From Luteipulveratus mongoliensis (lineage in GTDB: Bacteria; Actinomycetota; Actinomycetes; Actinomycetales; Dermatophilaceae): DNA of 64,000 nucleotides. Shown in pieces: positions 16,943-24,519 of this stretch. Position 1 is the stretch's first letter. Each line of letters opens with the position of its first letter. The DNA lies in contig NZ_CP011112.1 of NCBI RefSeq assembly GCF_001190945.1, forward strand, positions 62,001 through 126,000, read 5' to 3'. The notes under the pieces are model-generated. The model did no database searches, was not told the origin of the DNA, and saw only the letters and a list, made by a program, of their open reading frames with translations. Made by a program: the position numbers and the translations under genes.

Positions 16943-18349
16943 TTACGCAGCCGAACGCGGCCGCTGCAGAGCGCGCAGCACGGTGATGACACCCAGCGCG
17001 CCGACCACTGCGAGTCCGAGCTGGAGGTTGCGAGCGGCGTTAGGGACGTCCGGCATCCCGACGTTGACCAGGACGCCGCCGAGTGCGGACATCGTCGACA
17101 TCGCGATCATCTGAGTGGTGTTGATGCCAGCAGCCGCCTTGCCCGCCTCGACCGGGTCGTCGCTGACGCTCATGGCCCGCACGGCAAGGTGGGGGAACGA
17201 CGCACCGATACCCGAGCCCGCGACGATCAGCAGCAGCGCCCAGATGAGCATCGCCCACCCGCCGGACGCCACCTGCGGCACGAACGCTGCTCCGAGCAGC
17301 CCGAGGGCCACGACAGCCGGGCCTCCGACGACGAGCATGGTCTTGGTCCGCTCGCTGTGCACCTCGGCCGCGAAGACGTTGGTCGTCGACCAGCCCACCG
17401 ATATCGCCGCACCCAGGAAGCCGGCGACGAAGGGCTCGAGCCCGCCGATCTCCTGCCCGAAGAGCGGCGTGAACGCTTCGGTGACTGCGGCGGCCGAGAC
17501 CGCGCCGAGTGTGAGGTAGATCCACCGCAGCGGCACACCACGCTCGTACGTCGCCCTCGGCATCACCGTGCTCGTCGCCTTGCGCTCCCAACCGATGAAC
17601 GCGAGCACCAGGACGACCGCCAGCACGATCGTGGCTGCGACAGCGACCCCGTGCACGATGCTCGCGATGCTGAGCGCTGCCACTGCCGCCGTCAACAGAG
17701 CCAAGGACCCGACGGGCACCGGCTCCGCATCGCCACCTCGAGGCTGACCTGCCAGGGCCCGGCCCGCGACCACGCCCAACCCCGCCGCCGCGAGAGCCGT
17801 CACCACGAACGCAGCCCGCCACGCGTCGTACTGCGCGAACGCACCACCGACCGCCGGTCCCGCGAGGGTCCCGACCGCGTACATCCCGGAGAGCAGGGCG
17901 AGGGCGCGGGTCCACAGCCGCTCCGGGAGGACCGAGCGCAGCACCGCGAAGGCGAGGCCCGCGAGGAGTCCACCGCCGAACCCCTGAACGCCGCGACCGA
18001 GCAGCAGCACCGCCATGCTCGGCGCCGCGGCACCGATCAGGGTTCCGACGACGAAGGCGCCGAACCCGACGACGTACGCGCCGGCCGTGCCGAGCCGCGC
18101 GAGCAGCTGGCTGACCAGCATCGCGGCGACGACCGACATCACCAGGAAGGTGGTGGTCGTCCAGGCGTAGAAGGTCTGGCCACCGATGTCACCGACGATC
18201 GAGGGCAGCAGGCTGCTGGTGAGATACATGTTCACGGCCTGCAGCAGCACGCCGCCGGCCATCACGACGACAGGCCCGCCGTACGACGCGAGGTCCCGCC
18301 AGCTGGCGCCCGTGTCGGACGTCTTCTCGATCTGCTCGGTTGTTGTCAT
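16943..18349 (-). CDS. MFS transporter, DHA2-like, SoxR-controlled
   Basis: 468 residues with about 14 membrane helices; LLGRGVQGFGGGLLAGLAF and GPAVGGAFAQYDAWR fit drug exporters of the EmrB/QacA type. It diverges from soxR. The SoxR box and a 19-bp-spaced promoter lie immediately upstream, and the -10 hexamer ends only six bases before the ATG, so the transcript is probably leaderless. Expected to pump redox-active or related antibiotics. Possibly co-transcribed with the ribosomal protection gene. Confidence 0.87.
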   Translation of the reverse strand: MTTTEQIEKTSDTGASWRDLASYGGPVVVMAGGVLLQAVNMYLTSSLLPSIVGDIGGQTFYAWTTTTFLVMSVVAAMLVSQLLARLGTAGAYVVGFGAFVVGTLIGAAAPSMAVLLLGRGVQGFGGGLLAGLAFAVLRSVLPERLWTRALALLSGMYAVGTLAGPAVGGAFAQYDAWRAAFVVTALAAAGLGVVAGRALAGQPRGGDAEPVPVGSLALLTAAVAALSIASIVHGVAVAATIVLAVVLVLAFIGWERKATSTVMPRATYERGVPLRWIYLTLGAVSAAAVTEAFTPLFGQEIGGLEPFVAGFLGAAISVGWSTTNVFAAEVHSERTKTMLVVGGPAVVALGLLGAAFVPQVASGGWAMLIWALLLIVAGSGIGASFPHLAVRAMSVSDDPVEAGKAAAGINTTQMIAMSTMSALGGVLVNVGMPDVPNAARNLQLGLAVVGALGVITVLRALQRPRSAA

Positions 18350-18355
18350 GCCGAC

Positions 18356-18386
18356 ACGCTAAAATCCCAAGTGAACTTGAGGTCAA
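18356..18386 (-). promoter_or_regulatory. SoxR box within a 19-bp-spacer promoter
   Basis: On the minus strand TTGACC (18381-18386) and TAGCGT (18356-18361) are separated by exactly 19 bases, the overlong spacing of MerR-family activated promoters. The spacer holds the dyad AAGT-GA-ACTT; positions 18365-18382 match the canonical SoxR box CCTCAAGTTAACTTGAGG at 15 of 18 positions. Confidence 0.85.
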
Positions 18387-18395
18387 GGGGTAGAC

Positions 18396-18836
18396 ATGTC
18401 TCTCGGTCCGGACGACTCGCTGACGATCGGTGAGATCTCGCGCCGTACCGGCGTCCCACACTCGGCGCTGCACTACTACGAGTCGCTCGGGCTGATCTCC
18501 TCGCACCGGACGGCGGGCAACCAACGACGCTACGCGCGACACATGGTGCGGCGAATCTCGTTGCTAGTAGTGGCAAAACGGCTGTCGATCCCGCTGGCCG
18601 ACGTGCAAGTCGCGTTCCAGCCGCTGCCGCACGAAGAGCGCCCGTCGACGGCCGACTGGCGCCGGGTGTCGACTCGTTGGAAGCAGATCCTGCAGGAGCG
18701 TCGCCGCCAGATCGAACGACTGGAGCACGAGCTGAACGGCTGCATCGGATGCGGCTGCCTGTCGATGAAGTCGTGCTTCTTGCTCAACCCGCAGGACGCG
18801 CTCGGCGAGCAGGGGCCTGGACCGCAGCGCGTCTGA
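18396..18836 (+). CDS. soxR: SoxR, redox-sensing MerR-family activator
   Basis: 146 residues. MerR HTH (residues 10-55, TIGEISRRTGVPHSALHYYESLGL), dimerisation helix, then the [2Fe-2S] cysteine cluster CIGCGCLSMKSC, diagnostic of SoxR. AAGGGG precedes the ATG by five bases. Oxidation of the cluster by redox-cycling compounds or endogenous antibiotics activates the promoter. The divergent target is a drug exporter, in line with actinobacterial SoxR, which typically regulates exporters and redox enzymes rather than soxS. Confidence 0.93.
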   Translation: MSLGPDDSLTIGEISRRTGVPHSALHYYESLGLISSHRTAGNQRRYARHMVRRISLLVVAKRLSIPLADVQVAFQPLPHEERPSTADWRRVSTRWKQILQERRRQIERLEHELNGCIGCGCLSMKSCFLLNPQDALGEQGPGPQRV

Positions 18837-18842
18837 CCTCAG

Positions 18843-19514
18843 TCATGCGACAGCGAGGACCGCCTCCAGAGGACGCGGCACGCGGTGCATGTCGAGCGCC
18901 TCGACCAGCAGCCGCCCATAACGGATCTTGCGCATCGAGCGAGTGCCCATGAATCGGTGCAGCTGCTGAGTCGCGGTGCGTTCGCGTTGGGCCGGCTGCT
19001 GCTGGAACAGCCGGTACGACGCGAGCTCGCCTTCGGCGTCCATCACCGCCTCGACGGCCGGTGGTCCGAGCGCCCGGATCAGCTCGTCCTCCATGTCGTC
19101 GATGCACGCGAAGAAGCCGAGCGTCTCTCGCTGCTCGCGACTGGTGGCCGCTCCGACGCCGGTCCGCTCGAGTCCGAAACGGAAGAACCGCTCCTCGGCG
19201 ACGTCGCACAGTCCGGCCAGGCGGACGTCGTACGGCACGAGCACCTCAATGAAGTGCGCGATGTTGGTCGCGCCACCGATCGGGACGACCGAGATGCCTT
19301 CTGCCGCAAGGTCTTTGCCTTGTCGCTCAGCGAGAGCCTCGAGCGCTGCCCGATCGCTCGGGCCTTCCACCAGCACGATCGAGCGGGCGGACTTCGCGGC
19401 GCGCTCGGCGGCCGACAGGGCCGTTTCGAGGGGCTCTGCGGCGGTCGTACGGGCCATCGGATCGACGTCCACCTGATCGAGTGTCGCAGGTGAATCCGTA
19501 CGGAGCGCCATCAT
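18843..19514 (-). CDS. TOPRIM-domain protein (OLD-nuclease-like TOPRIM)
   Basis: 223 residues from the ATG pair at 19514/19511; a further candidate is 19457. Upstream in-frame codons would run into the lipase gene. The TOPRIM core reads SIVLVEGPSDRAALEALAERQG with the catalytic Glu, then later acidic residues (GLCDVAEE and DDMEDELIRALG). Free-standing TOPRIM proteins of this type are annotated as nucleotidyl transferase/hydrolase-like; OLD family members also have an ATPase, which is missing here. Role unknown; possible DNA repair or phage defence link. Confidence 0.7.
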   Translation of the reverse strand: MMALRTDSPATLDQVDVDPMARTTAAEPLETALSAAERAAKSARSIVLVEGPSDRAALEALAERQGKDLAAEGISVVPIGGATNIAHFIEVLVPYDVRLAGLCDVAEERFFRFGLERTGVGAATSREQRETLGFFACIDDMEDELIRALGPPAVEAVMDAEGELASYRLFQQQPAQRERTATQQLHRFMGTRSMRKIRYGRLLVEALDMHRVPRPLEAVLAVA

Positions 19515-19542
19515 TTGGGACCGCGACTGCCGCTCAGACCTG

Positions 19543-20403
19543 TCAGGCGCCGAGCGCCCAGAAGGGCACACAGGTCGGCTTGCCGGCGTGCTCCGGGTCG
19601 AGGTGGTACTTCACCAGACTCGCCACGTTGGGGTCGATCGCGAGGCCGAGGTGACCGCTGAAGTCGAGCCCGCAGGAGTTCTGCAGGACGACATTGGTCA
19701 CGTTGGGAGCCTTCAGGATTCCGCTGGTGTACGGCGTCACGATGGTGTCGTACTTGGTGACGATGTTGGTGTACTGCGGACCGGGGACTGCCACCCCACC
19801 GTCGTTGAGCTTCTTCAGGAAGTCGGAACCCGTGAGGAACTGGGAGCACGCCGGGCAGCCGACGCCGTTCAGGATCGGCTGGAGACCGAGCGCCTTGGCG
19901 AGGGTGCCCAGGCCCGACAACGAGGTCCCGGCATAGTTGGCGCCGAACCCGACGTAACGGTTGACCTTCTTGTCGCCGCCGAGGAACTTCATGTAATAGG
20001 CGGGCACCGTGGTGCCCTCCGAGTGCCCGACCACGTTGACCTTGGTCGCACCAGTGCTCGCCAGGACCTTGTCGACGAAGGTCGAGAACGTCGCCGCGCT
20101 CTTGTCCATCGCACCGAGGCCGCCGACCAGGTCACCGAAGATCGTGCCGCCGTAGGTCGTGGAGTAGACGCAGTAGCCGGCCGCGGCGAGCGTCGGCGCG
20201 AGCGTGAGGAAGTTGTCGGTGCCGTTGCCGCCCAGGCCATGAGCGAGGACGACCGGGTTCGGATGCGCGGCCGATGGCTTGCACGACCAGTTGTTCCAGC
20301 CCGTGGTGGGCGGCGTCGCTGCGCCTGCAGTCGGTGTCATCACACCGAACGCCGCGGCAGCCGCGACGGAAGCGATCAAGGACCGGCGGGCGAACGTCTG
20401 CAT
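19543..20403 (-). CDS. Secreted lipase/esterase
   Basis: 286 residues. Signal peptide about 1-29 with an AGA-type cleavage site. HGLGG (55-59) forms the oxyanion region and GHSEG (126-130) places the nucleophile at Ser128. The cysteine pairs and fold resemble the extracellular triacylglycerol lipases (EstA/lipase class 2) of actinobacteria. Expected to hydrolyse acyl glycerols or related esters outside the cell. Its 3' end is 28 bp from the TOPRIM start on the same strand. Confidence 0.85.
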   Translation of the reverse strand: MQTFARRSLIASVAAAAAFGVMTPTAGAATPPTTGWNNWSCKPSAAHPNPVVLAHGLGGNGTDNFLTLAPTLAAAGYCVYSTTYGGTIFGDLVGGLGAMDKSAATFSTFVDKVLASTGATKVNVVGHSEGTTVPAYYMKFLGGDKKVNRYVGFGANYAGTSLSGLGTLAKALGLQPILNGVGCPACSQFLTGSDFLKKLNDGGVAVPGPQYTNIVTKYDTIVTPYTSGILKAPNVTNVVLQNSCGLDFSGHLGLAIDPNVASLVKYHLDPEHAGKPTCVPFWALGA

Positions 20404-20462
20404 GGCTTCTCCTCAGAGGTGACGTGCATCACAGTGCACGGAGTGAAGCACGCTATGACCCT

Positions 20463-21107
20463 TTAGGACAAGAAATCTTTTCCGTAACTGAGACGCCGCC
20501 CCGCCACCACTGCGCCGTAGAAGGCCCGCAACGACCCGTGCAGCTCGTCGACATCCAGCGCCGGCGGCCCGTCCACGTCGGTGACCCAGTCGGCCACGAT
20601 GTCGAACAGTCCGCCGGACGTACCGGTCGCCAACCCCGGCGGCACGGGGACGTCTGGCGAGTACTGCCGCCAGATCCCCGCGACGAACTCCGCGGCCCAC
20701 CGGCGGTTGGTCCGTCGCTCTCGCTCGACGTCGACGGTCGTCGCTGTCCCGTGCCCGAACAGGACGATCGCGTGCCTCGGGTCGTCGCCGAAGGCATGCG
20801 CCATGGCGTTCAGTACGACTGCGGCTGCTGCCGATTCGTCATCCGCTGGCGCGCCCTCCAACGCCTGGCCGACCACGGTCTGCAGGTGCACGGTGCTGCG
20901 CCGCATGAGCCCGAGATAGCAGTCTTCGCGCGAGGTGAACACGTCGTAGAAGCTCTTCGTGCTGACGTGCGCCTCCTGGCACAGCTGCTCGATGGAGGTC
21001 CCGAGATAGCCCTGCCGGGCGAACAGGTCGAGCGCGGCATCCAGTAGCGCCTCCCGCCGCGCGGCCCGCCGTTGCTCGCCGTCCAGTCCACCGATTCGTC
21101 TCGCCAC
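20463..21107 (-). CDS. TetR family regulator
   Basis: 214 residues from the GTG at 21107, which follows TTAGGG; the open frame continues upstream but into the glutathione peroxidase promoter and with non-TetR sequence. HTH region: ALLDAALDLFARQGYLGTSI...HVSTKSFYDVFTSREDCYLGL. The C-terminal ligand domain is not assignable. It is divergent from the peroxidase at 21214 and 60 bp downstream of the lipase start; target genes unknown. Confidence 0.82.
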   Translation of the reverse strand: MARRIGGLDGEQRRAARREALLDAALDLFARQGYLGTSIEQLCQEAHVSTKSFYDVFTSREDCYLGLMRRSTVHLQTVVGQALEGAPADDESAAAAVVLNAMAHAFGDDPRHAIVLFGHGTATTVDVERERRTNRRWAAEFVAGIWRQYSPDVPVPPGLATGTSGGLFDIVADWVTDVDGPPALDVDELHGSLRAFYGAVVAGRRLSYGKDFLS

Positions 21108-21213
21108 GCGCCCTAACCTAGATCCGCACGACCGTGCGACCCTGTGACCCATCCGCACCCGGCCGGCGCTCCGAACCCTGGCCGAACGGCGTACCCCCTT
21201 CGGAAGGACACCG

Positions 21214-21711
21214 ATGACCGCCCTGCACGACTTCACCGCCACCACCCTGTCCGGCACCGAGCAGTCCCTGAAGGAGTACGACGGCCAGGTCACCCTGGTC
21301 GTGAACACCGCCTCCAAGTGCGCGTTCACGCCGCAGTACGAAGGTCTGGAGAAGCTGTTCGAGGACTACGGCGACCAGGGTTTCGTGGTGCTGGGGTTCC
21401 CGTGCGACCAGTTCGCCCATCAGGAGCCGGGTGGCGCCGACGAGATCGGTGCCTTCTGCCAGAAGAACTACGGCGTGAGCTTTCCGATGTTCGACAAGGT
21501 CGACGTCAACGGCCAGAACACCCACCCGCTGTACGCCTGGCTCAAGGACCAGAAGGGCGGCGCCGTGGGCAGCCGGATCAAGTGGAACTTCACCAAGTTC
21601 CTGGTCGGCAAGGACGGTCAGGTGATCAAGCGGTACGGCTCGACCACCAAGCCCGAGAAGATCGCCGACGACATCAAGGCCGCCCTCGCCGTCACCGCAC
21701 CGGCCGAGTAG
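21214..21711 (+). CDS. Glutathione peroxidase-family thiol peroxidase
   Basis: 165 residues. The active-site segment NTASKCAFTPQY puts the peroxidatic Cys at 36; Gln in GFPCDQF and the Trp-Asn pair in KWNFTKFLV complete the catalytic tetrad. Bacterial members are monomeric, usually reduced by thioredoxin rather than glutathione, and actinobacteria generally lack glutathione. GGAAGGA lies well placed before the ATG. It detoxifies organic or lipid hydroperoxides. Confidence 0.9.
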   Translation: MTALHDFTATTLSGTEQSLKEYDGQVTLVVNTASKCAFTPQYEGLEKLFEDYGDQGFVVLGFPCDQFAHQEPGGADEIGAFCQKNYGVSFPMFDKVDVNGQNTHPLYAWLKDQKGGAVGSRIKWNFTKFLVGKDGQVIKRYGSTTKPEKIADDIKAALAVTAPAE

Positions 21712-21722
21712 CCACCCGCACG

Positions 21723-21800
21723 CTGGTCGAGTAGGTGAGGAACAAGCCGTATCGAGACCCGGCGACCGCGCGCACCAGGTCTCGATACGCCTCCGCTAGC
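21723..21800. repeat. Family A palindromic element, left part, split by the IS
   Basis: CTGGTCGAGTAGG...GTATCGAGACCCGG, then CAGGTCTCGATACGCCTCCGCTAGC. The right end (GCTAGCGCTCCGGCTACTCGACCAGC) lies at 22921-22946 beyond the insertion sequence. The intact copy at 23309-23413 shows the uninterrupted order. Confidence 0.8.
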
Positions 21801-22800
21801 TGTTGCTGCGCATGAGGTTGGTGACACGGGCTGGGAGGCGTGAGGCTGGTGGCTGGTCTCCGGCGGCGGTGTGGGGCCGATGGTAGTTGTAGTGGACCTG
21901 CCACACCCGAAGCCGATCGCGGCGGTGCTGCTCGGACTCGAACACGGCGGCGTACAGGAGCTCGCGGGCCAGGGTCTGTTGGTAGCGCTCGACCTTGCCG
22001 TTGTGCTTAGGCGTGAAGGGTTTGGTCCGTTGGTGCTTGGCGGCGAAGGAGTGCACGGCGCGGGTGAAGTCATGCGCGCGGTAGCAGGCGCCGTTGTCGG
22101 TCACGATGCGGGTGAAGCGGGTGATGCCGTGCGCGGTGAAGAACACCCGGGCGCGGAACATGAACCCGATGGCGGTGGCAGCCTTCTCATCGTCGTGGGC
22201 CTCGGTGTAGGCCAGCCGGGAGAAGCCGTCCACGGCCGAGTGCAGGTAGGTGTACCCGATCCGTTGGCCCTTCTTACGGGCCCGGTCAGAGGCCTTGGCC
22301 TGGGGTGAGTGCTTGCCGTGAGCTCGCCAGCCGCCGCCGTCGGGGATGCGTCCGACCTTCTTCACATCCAGGTGGGTCATGTGACCGGGGTAGCGAGCGA
22401 TGATCTTTCCCGGTGCTCGTAGTGGTTCGCCATCGACGTCGAGGTGGCGTAGACGATTCAGGCCGTGTCGGACCAGGATCCGGCTGATCGTGCAGACCGC
22501 GACGTCGGTGCCTTCCTGGGCCAGCTCGAGATGGATCCGGCGCGCGGACCACTTGCGTTTGCGTAGCTCGATGATCTGCTCGATGACCGCCTTGGGTGTA
22601 GCGGTCGGTGAGTGCTCGGGGCGGCTGGTCCGGTCGTGCAGGCCAGCGTCGCCGTGGCGCCGCCAGCGGGCGTACCACTTGGACAGGCACTGACGAGAGA
22701 CCGCGGCCTCGGCCGCGACGTGCGCGATCGGCCGGTGCTGACAGCGGCGGACAAGACGACGGCGGCCCTCGAACGACAGGGCGGCACTACCGTGAGGCAT
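21796..22800 (-). CDS. IS481-family transposase
   Basis: 334 residues. N-terminal HTH (RRLVRRCQHRPIAHVAAEAAVSRQCLSKWYARW), HTH_Tnp-like middle part, then the DDE catalytic core: Asp in HLDVKK, Asp in VTDNGACYR, Glu in KVERYQQTL, and the family-typical YNYHRPH. Full length with no disruption. The final Ser codon and TAG stop are completed by the GCTAGC target outside the left inverted repeat. Confidence 0.92.
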   Translation of the reverse strand: MPHGSAALSFEGRRRLVRRCQHRPIAHVAAEAAVSRQCLSKWYARWRRHGDAGLHDRTSRPEHSPTATPKAVIEQIIELRKRKWSARRIHLELAQEGTDVAVCTISRILVRHGLNRLRHLDVDGEPLRAPGKIIARYPGHMTHLDVKKVGRIPDGGGWRAHGKHSPQAKASDRARKKGQRIGYTYLHSAVDGFSRLAYTEAHDDEKAATAIGFMFRARVFFTAHGITRFTRIVTDNGACYRAHDFTRAVHSFAAKHQRTKPFTPKHNGKVERYQQTLARELLYAAVFESEQHRRDRLRVWQVHYNYHRPHTAAGDQPPASRLPARVTNLMRSNS

Positions 22801-22920
22801 AGGGCAGGTTCCTTCGGCTGACTCGACGTGATGAACGGCTAGACACCTTCATCCTGTCGCCGCAGGGACCTGCCCGTCCTTAACCCGCCGGCCGTGTCAC
22901 CAACCTCATGACCCGCAACA
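21801..22920 (-). mobile_element. IS481-family insertion sequence, 1120 bp
   Basis: Terminal inverted repeats of 27 bp at 21801-21827 and 22894-22920 (starting TGTTGC, sharing CATGAGGTTGGTGACAC, three mismatches). A 6-bp direct repeat GCTAGC flanks it (21795-21800 and 22921-22926). It contains one intact transposase gene, so it may still be mobile. It is inserted in a family A palindrome. Confidence 0.9.
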
Positions 22921-23377
22921 GCTAGCGCTCCGGCTACTCGACCAGCGGCGGACGGGAATGGGTCTCGTGGAGAAGTACAACCTTGTTGTACAGATCCGCA
23001 ACAACGTTGCCCATCTCTACGACCCCCATATCCGGTCGGCCGCGACACGCCGAGCGGAGCGTTAGACCCCAGCGCTGGTCGAGTAGGCGAGCGCCCTAGC
23101 GCGAGCCGTATCGAGACCCGGTGACCAGCGTGCACCTGGTCTCGACCCGCAACAGCTAGCGCTCCGGCTACTCGACCAGCGGCGGACGGGAATGGGTCTC
23201 GTGGAGAAGTACAACCTTGTTGTACAGATCCGCAACAACGTTGCCCATCTCTACGACCCCCATATCCGGTCGGCCGCGACACGCCGAGCGGAGCGTTAGA
23301 CCCCAGCGCTGGTCGAGTAGGCGAGCGCCCTAGCGCGAGCCGTATCGAGACCCGGTGCGCGCGTGCACCTGGTCTCG
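22911..23377. repeat. 234-bp tandem duplication next to the IS
   Basis: Unit 1 (22911-23144) and unit 2 (23145-23377) are identical by eye except for a short change near GTGACCAGCGTGCACC versus GTGCGCGCGTGCACC. Each unit starts with ACCCGCAACA, the last ten bases of the IS right end, then GCTAGC and a family A half-element. Unit 2 therefore carries an orphan IS tail. No gene is recognised in these 467 bp. Confidence 0.85.
22975..22991. promoter_or_regulatory. Operator-like palindrome GTACAAC-N3-GTTGTAC
   Basis: A perfect 7-bp inverted repeat with a three-base centre, repeated at 23209-23225 in the second duplicated unit. It looks like a TetR-type operator detached from any gene. On the minus strand a short open stretch starting ATGGGCAACG follows it, perhaps the remnant 5' end of a lost gene. 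Confidence 0.35.
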
Positions 23378-23413
23378 ATACGCCTCCGCTAGCGCTCCGG
23401 CTACTCGACCAGC
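23309..23413. repeat. Intact family A palindromic element
   Basis: Left arm CTGGTCGAGTAGGCGAGCG and right arm CGCTCCGGCTACTCGACCAG, with inner arms TATCGAGACC/GGTCTCGATA and a CTAG at each side. It serves as reference for the IS-interrupted copy. Its right end encodes the last four residues and the stop of the RelA/SpoT-domain gene. A further copy spans 23075-23180 in the duplication. Confidence 0.8.
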
Positions 23414-24354
23414 GATGTCGGGATGAAGTAGAAGCCTTTGTCGTTCTCCTTCGCCCGGGCGCGTAGGACGTCGTTGACCTGCACGTGGTCGTTGACGTCG
23501 ATCCGGCCCTTGATGCCGAGCAGGCGACGGACGGCGTACGCCGGTATGAGGCCTTGGCGGCCACGGTCGTCCACGGCGAGAGCGAAGCGCGGCCCGGTCG
23601 TACGGACCCTGACCTCGACGTCGCTGTCGGCCAGCTCGGCGTCGGGCGCCTCGTCCCCGGCCGCGGACTGCCCCGACGCGTCGGGCGCGAGCGATCCTTC
23701 GAGGTCACTCGCCAGGTCGTCGGCCATGTTGTCGACCGCAGCCAGCATCGCGGCCATCGCTCGGGCGACCGAGGTGTGGAAGGGCCCCGGCTTCATGGCC
23801 GCGCCGGGCTTGTAGAGGTCCTCGTGGGTGAGCTCGCCCCAGGCGTCCTGCAGCCGCGTCTTGACCTGCACCTCGACGAGCACCGGCTGCCCCTTGCTGA
23901 CCGGGACCCGCAGGATGATGTGGTGCGCGCGGTAGCCACTCGCCTTGGGCGGGTCGACGTGGTCCTTGTGCTCCACGAGCTCGAGCTCGCCCCGCTGGTC
24001 GGCGTCCAGCAGCGCCGCGCACATCATCGACTGGTCACGCGGTGACTTGCAGAGCACCTTGATGCCGACGATGTCGCGAACACACCGCTCGACGTCCCCA
24101 GCGTTGCGGGGCGGCTTGGCCCGCCCTTCGGCGACTCGACGCCGCAGCTTGTCCAGCGCGCGGTCCTCGGCCTTGATCCGGTGGTGCGAGACGTCGAGAC
24201 GGGACTCGTCGCTCTCGTCCAGCAGGTCGGCCGCGTGCCCCTTGAGCCAGCCCAGCAGCTGGTCCCGAGCCTCCTCCCAGGCGACGCGACGATCCCGATA
24301 GGCCTGCAGGACAAGGGCATCCAGTCGATCGACCTCGATCAGCTGCTCCGACAT
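23401..24354 (-). CDS. RelA/SpoT-domain protein (small alarmone synthetase-like)
   Basis: 317 residues. Synthetase-type core without HD hydrolase, TGS or ACT domains: RIKAEDRALDKLRRR (59-73), DIVGIKVLC (94-102), HKDHVDPPKASGYRAHHI (129-146) and EVQVKTRLQDAWGELTHEDLYK (161-182), matching (p)ppGpp synthetase motifs. After an acidic Ala/Asp-rich linker (about 225-245) there is a unique C-terminal domain of about 70 residues. Stand-alone proteins of this sort make alarmones or act as toxins; which applies is not visible. The last codons (SLVE-stop) come from a palindromic repeat. Divergent from the MMPL gene. Confidence 0.8.
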   Translation of the reverse strand: MSEQLIEVDRLDALVLQAYRDRRVAWEEARDQLLGWLKGHAADLLDESDESRLDVSHHRIKAEDRALDKLRRRVAEGRAKPPRNAGDVERCVRDIVGIKVLCKSPRDQSMMCAALLDADQRGELELVEHKDHVDPPKASGYRAHHIILRVPVSKGQPVLVEVQVKTRLQDAWGELTHEDLYKPGAAMKPGPFHTSVARAMAAMLAAVDNMADDLASDLEGSLAPDASGQSAAGDEAPDAELADSDVEVRVRTTGPRFALAVDDRGRQGLIPAYAVRRLLGIKGRIDVNDHVQVNDVLRARAKENDKGFYFIPTSLVE

Positions 24355-24519
24355 GCTTCTCCCACGCGTTCATTGGTCGGAGTCCACGGCTGCGCTCCGC
24401 ACCCTTGGCTACCACAACCGGGCGACACGCAGGCGAATTCGAGGCTCTTGACCCTTCGGGAAGGTCGGGCCAGGGTCGCGAGTACGGCTGCATCTGCACC
24501 TGCCCAAAGGGGTCTTGCG

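Noticed and set aside
16807-16992. 61-codon minus-strand frame ending near the GTPase start
   Set aside because: It starts inside the MFS gene and has no ribosome site; its last 20 codons from an ATG at 16879 are an alternative leader frame, but AGGAG touches that ATG, so the 16874 leader is preferred.
21214-21711. Selenoprotein glutathione peroxidase
   Set aside because: The active-site position is an ordinary Cys codon and no in-frame TGA or SECIS-like element was seen.
22839-23708. Minus-strand frame of 289 codons through the tandem duplication
   Set aside because: It contains the translated repeat twice (ALGRSPTRPALGSNAPLG) and no domain; it exists only because the repeats lack stops in that frame.
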